Assembly: GCA_947498055.1 (NCBI GenBank)
Contig: CANMJA010000006.1
Coordinates: forward strand, 120,777 to 184,776
From: an uncultured Tenacibaculum sp.
GTDB lineage: Bacteria > Bacteroidota > Bacteroidia > Flavobacteriales > Flavobacteriaceae
Direction: 5' to 3'
DNA: 64,000 nt
The notes beneath the pieces were generated by a model. The model saw only the letters and a list, made by a program, of their open reading frames with translations. It was not told the origin of the DNA and made no database searches. Below, one piece after another: positions 61,103-64,000 of the stretch. Both the position numbers and the translations under genes were made by a program. Position 1 is the first letter of the stretch. Each line of letters begins with the position of its first letter.

Positions 61103-61764
61103 ATCTATTAGAAGTAAATCAATTATCCAAATCATATCGAGATAAAAGAATTCTAAACAATATAAACTTCACCTGTAATACTGGAGAAATTATTGGTGCT
61201 TTTGGAAGAAATGGTTCTGGAAAATCAACCCTTTTAAAAATACTTTTTGGTACCTTAAAAGCCAATACTTTAACTATAAAAATAAACTCAAGAACCATCC
61301 CTCAAAAAAAAATCATTCCTTCTAAAACTATCGGATATCTACCACAGCATTCTTTTTTACCTAAAGAATTAAAAGTTCGAGAAGTCATTTCTTTATTTTT
61401 TGAAAATGGAGATGCACAAGATGCTATTTTTTATGCGCCAAGAGTTGCTAGTTTTGATAGTAAAAAAATAAATACCTTATCTCTTGGAGAACTTCGTTAT
61501 TTAGAACTATTGTTAATCGGTAACTTACATCATTCTTTTTTATTACTTGACGAACCTTTTTCGATGATAGAGCCTCTTTTTAAAGAAATAATTGCTGATT
61601 TTTTAATGCAACTTAAAAAAACGAAAGGAATTATTATTACCGATCATTATTACGAAGATGTACTAAAAATAACAAATCGAAACTTTCTAATTAAAAATGG
61701 AAATGCAATACATATTCATGACAAAAATGATTTGATTAAAAATGGATACTTAAATTCTGCCTAA
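61099..61764 (+). CDS. ABC transporter-type ATPase
   Basis: A 221-residue ATPase: Walker A FGRNGSGKST, Q-loop IGYLPQHSFLP, signature LSLGELRYLE (SLGE in place of SGGQ), Walker B FLLLDEPFS, and the switch His in IITDHYYED. It lacks any fused membrane domain. I start at ATG 61099, which overlaps the small membrane protein gene; an earlier in-frame ATG at 61039 is inside that gene. The shortened, divergent helical subdomain suggests a non-classical exporter or a non-transport role. Confidence 0.88.
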   Translation: MNLLEVNQLSKSYRDKRILNNINFTCNTGEIIGAFGRNGSGKSTLLKILFGTLKANTLTIKINSRTIPQKKIIPSKTIGYLPQHSFLPKELKVREVISLFFENGDAQDAIFYAPRVASFDSKKINTLSLGELRYLELLLIGNLHHSFLLLDEPFSMIEPLFKEIIADFLMQLKKTKGIIITDHYYEDVLKITNRNFLIKNGNAIHIHDKNDLIKNGYLNSA

Positions 61765-61908
61765 TTTACTTTTAGCTCTAATTAACTTTCTTAATAATAC
61801 CAACGACTTTTATAAAATAAATCTTTATTTTTTTCACTCACATACACTCTACTCTTCTTTTTTACTCAGAAATGAATTTATAAAGATCATTTTCAACGAA
61901 ACTATGTT

Positions 61909-61916
61909 TATTTTTG
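61909..61916 (+). promoter_or_regulatory. -7 element four bases before uvrB
   Basis: TATTTTTG, then TATT, then the uvrB ATG: the same 4-nt spacing as at several other genes in the window. Confidence 0.65.
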
Positions 61917-61920
61917 TATT

Positions 61921-63909
61921 ATGGATTTTCAATTAGCTTCAGACTTTCAACCTACCGGAGATCAACCTCAAGCCATTAAGCAATTAGTAAATGGTATTAA
62001 TGAGGATGAAAAATACCAAACATTACTAGGAGTTACAGGTTCTGGAAAAACATTTACCGTGGCAAATGTAATAACCAAAGTGCAAAGACCAACACTTGTT
62101 TTAGCACATAACAAAACATTGGCAGCACAGTTATATTCAGAGTTCAAACAATTTTTTCCTAATAATGCGGTCGAATATTTTGTTTCTTATTATGACTATT
62201 ATCAACCGGAAGCCTATATTCCAGTTACTGGTACTTATATTGAAAAAGATTTATCTATTAATGATGAAATAGAACGTTTAAGAATTAGCACCTCCTCTTC
62301 CCTATTGTCTGGTAGAAGAGATGTAATTGTTGTAGCCTCTGTTTCTTGTTTATATGGTATTGGAAATCCGAATGAATTTAAAAAGAATGTAATTCAAATA
62401 GAAACGGGACAGCAAATTAGTAGAACCAAATTTTTACACCAATTAGTTACTAGTTTATACGCACGTTCTGAAGTAGAAATAAAAAGTGGAACATTTAAAG
62501 TAAAAGGAGATGTAGTTACTATTTATCCTTCGTACGGCGAAAATGGATATAGAGTTCATTTTTTTGGAGATGAAATTGAAGAAATTGAAGCTTTTGATGT
62601 AGAAAGCAATGAAATTTTAGAAGAATTTGATCAGTTAAATATATATCCTGCGAACTTATTTGTTACTTCACCAGATATACTTCAAAATGCCATTCATCAA
62701 ATTCAAGATGATTTGGTAAAACAATTTGATTATTTTAAAGAAATAGGAAAACATTTAGAAGCGAAACGATTAAAAGAACGAACAGAATTCGATTTAGAAA
62801 TGATTCGTGAATTAGGTTATTGTTCTGGTATCGAAAATTATTCTCGCTATTTAGATGGCAGAGAAGCAGGTACAAGACCTTTCTGTTTATTAGATTATTT
62901 TCCTGATGATTATTTAATGGTTATCGACGAAAGTCATGTTACTGTTCCGCAGGTACATGCTATGTATGGTGGCGATCGTAGTAGAAAAGAAAATTTAGTA
63001 GAATATGGTTTTAGATTGCCAGCTGCAATGGATAACAGACCTTTAAAGTTTGAAGAATTTGAAATATTGCAAAACCAAGTACTCTATGTTTCTGCAACAC
63101 CAGCCGATTACGAATTACAAAAAACAGAAGGTGTTTTTGTAGAACAAGTAATACGCCCTACAGGATTATTAGATCCCGAAATTGAAGTACGCCCAAGTTT
63201 AAATCAAATTGATGATTTAATTGAAGAAATTCAAATACGTATTGAAAAAGATGAACGTACTCTAGTTACAACACTTACCAAAAGAATGGCAGAAGAGTTA
63301 GCAAAATATTTAACTCGAATTCAAATACGCTGTCGTTATATTCATTCAGATGTAGATACCTTAGAGCGTGTTGAAATTATGCAAGACTTACGAAAAGGAT
63401 TGTTCGATGTTTTAATTGGAGTTAATTTATTAAGAGAAGGATTAGATTTACCAGAAGTTTCTTTAGTTGCAATTTTAGATGCAGATAAAGAAGGTTTTTT
63501 AAGGTCTCATAGATCTTTAACCCAAACAATAGGTAGAGCTGCTCGTAATGTAAATGGAAAAGCCATCATGTATGGCGATAAAATTACCAATAGTATGCAA
63601 CGTACTATTGATGAAACTACCAGACGTAGAGAAAAGCAAATTAATTATAATACTGCCAACGGAATAACTCCTACGCAAATTAATAAGAAAATAGACGATA
63701 CTTTATCTAAAAAGACTACTACTACTTATCAATATGATAATGCTATTCAAAAAGCAGCTGAACAAGATTTACAATACTTACCAAAAGAAGAAATAGAAAA
63801 ACGTATTCGTGAAAAGCGTAAACAAATGGAAGCTGCTGCAAAAGAACTCAATTTTATGGTTGCCGCGCAATTACGAGATGAAATAAAGCTTTTAAAGGAT
63901 AATTTATAG
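61921..63909 (+). CDS. uvrB: Excinuclease ABC subunit B
   Basis: A 662-residue DNA-repair helicase-like protein. The N-terminal FQLASDFQPTGDQPQAI, Walker A GVTGSGKT (residues 37-44), the beta-hairpin region YYDYYQPEAYIP, DESH in VIDESHVT, RPTGLLDPEIEVRP, motif VI QTIGRAARN and the C-terminal UVR coiled coil (about 620-660) are all present. UvrB verifies lesions delivered by UvrA and recruits UvrC in nucleotide excision repair. The length is normal. Transcription is probably leaderless. No SOS box was recognised upstream. Confidence 0.97.
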   Translation: MDFQLASDFQPTGDQPQAIKQLVNGINEDEKYQTLLGVTGSGKTFTVANVITKVQRPTLVLAHNKTLAAQLYSEFKQFFPNNAVEYFVSYYDYYQPEAYIPVTGTYIEKDLSINDEIERLRISTSSSLLSGRRDVIVVASVSCLYGIGNPNEFKKNVIQIETGQQISRTKFLHQLVTSLYARSEVEIKSGTFKVKGDVVTIYPSYGENGYRVHFFGDEIEEIEAFDVESNEILEEFDQLNIYPANLFVTSPDILQNAIHQIQDDLVKQFDYFKEIGKHLEAKRLKERTEFDLEMIRELGYCSGIENYSRYLDGREAGTRPFCLLDYFPDDYLMVIDESHVTVPQVHAMYGGDRSRKENLVEYGFRLPAAMDNRPLKFEEFEILQNQVLYVSATPADYELQKTEGVFVEQVIRPTGLLDPEIEVRPSLNQIDDLIEEIQIRIEKDERTLVTTLTKRMAEELAKYLTRIQIRCRYIHSDVDTLERVEIMQDLRKGLFDVLIGVNLLREGLDLPEVSLVAILDADKEGFLRSHRSLTQTIGRAARNVNGKAIMYGDKITNSMQRTIDETTRRREKQINYNTANGITPTQINKKIDDTLSKKTTTTYQYDNAIQKAAEQDLQYLPKEEIEKRIREKRKQMEAAAKELNFMVAAQLRDEIKLLKDNL

Positions 63910-64000
63910 GCTTAATAGTTGCTATTTACATCTCATCGACATAGAAAATCCACTCATCTATAGTGCAAAGCTCTGTAACGATTTTTAGCAAATTAAAAAG
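63910..64000. other. End of window, no feature seen
   Basis: The last 91 bp after uvrB show no convincing hairpin, promoter or start codon. A neighbouring gene may begin or end just outside. Confidence 0.5.

Overview
This window looks like a chromosomal segment of a marine member of the Flavobacteriaceae (Bacteroidota), close to Tenacibaculum or Polaribacter. The evidence is strong A+T richness, type IX secretion system (T9SS) sorting domains of both types, Bacteroidota -7 promoter elements (TAnnTTTG) before many genes, many lipoproteins with a late Cys, and family-typical genes (DUF3276/PUR, RprX/RprY-like two-component pair, leucine dehydrogenase, nusB-DUF1573-yajC, divergent holA / HsdR-N protein). 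I see no rRNA, tRNA, prophage, IS transposase or CRISPR array. The genus is inference.

Layout. 1-9.2 kb: minus-strand genes for a DoxX-like membrane protein with an extra exported domain, a large secreted M36 metalloprotease, an orphan peptide-binding lipoprotein and two tandem GNAT acetyltransferases. 9.2-18 kb: mtaB, a DUF6438 lipoprotein, an alpha/beta hydrolase, a lytic transglycosylase, DUF1304, the holA operon, an HsdR-N-like protein, a MORN/YwqK-like protein and a family 2 glycosyltransferase. 18-27.5 kb (minus): GyrI-like protein; the chained Sua5 / ceramidase-like / WYL operon; a histidine kinase and response regulator; coaE-YbbR; nusB-DUF1573-yajC; leucine dehydrogenase. 27.7-34.9 kb: an ABC exporter, DUF3276, a menaquinone-type operon (thioesterase, hydrolase, isochorismate synthase), a pRiA4b ORF-3-like protein, two heptanucleotide arrays and an ABC ATPase/permease pair. 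35-41 kb: two giant paralogous T9SS type B surface proteins. 41.5-51.9 kb: SprT-like protease, mannose-1-phosphate guanylyltransferase, an OmpA-like protein, EcsC, an outer-membrane barrel, a TPMT-like methyltransferase, a frameshifted ACT-domain gene, an RsmC-like methyltransferase, a glutamate-synthase-like FMN protein and L31. 52-64 kb: glutamine cyclotransferase plus beta-helix lipoprotein, membrane protein, amidohydrolase, DUF898, SDR, an ABC ATPase with a tiny membrane partner, and uvrB.

How genes relate. Two enzymes of the t6A/ms2t6A tRNA modification route are present but unlinked (Sua5, MtaB). The isochorismate synthase and hotdog thioesterase fit menaquinone synthesis. The M36 protease and the two T9SS-B proteins are predicted cell-surface or secreted products whose secretion machinery lies outside the window.

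The gene content is mostly conserved flavobacterial core, and no complete, clearly novel multi-gene system stands out. The more interesting signals are non-coding or small: a split ACT gene with the break exactly on an A AAA AAG slippery heptamer; a ~160-bp MITE-like repeat pair; two different heptamer arrays in one gap; a dyad shared by an ABC operon and a convergent gene end; a set of promoters placed 4-5 nt from the start codon, which suggests leaderless mRNAs; a compact two-hairpin RNA candidate before ecsC; and a nested inverted-repeat leader before the DUF898 gene. All functional statements rest on reading the sequence by eye; no database search was run.
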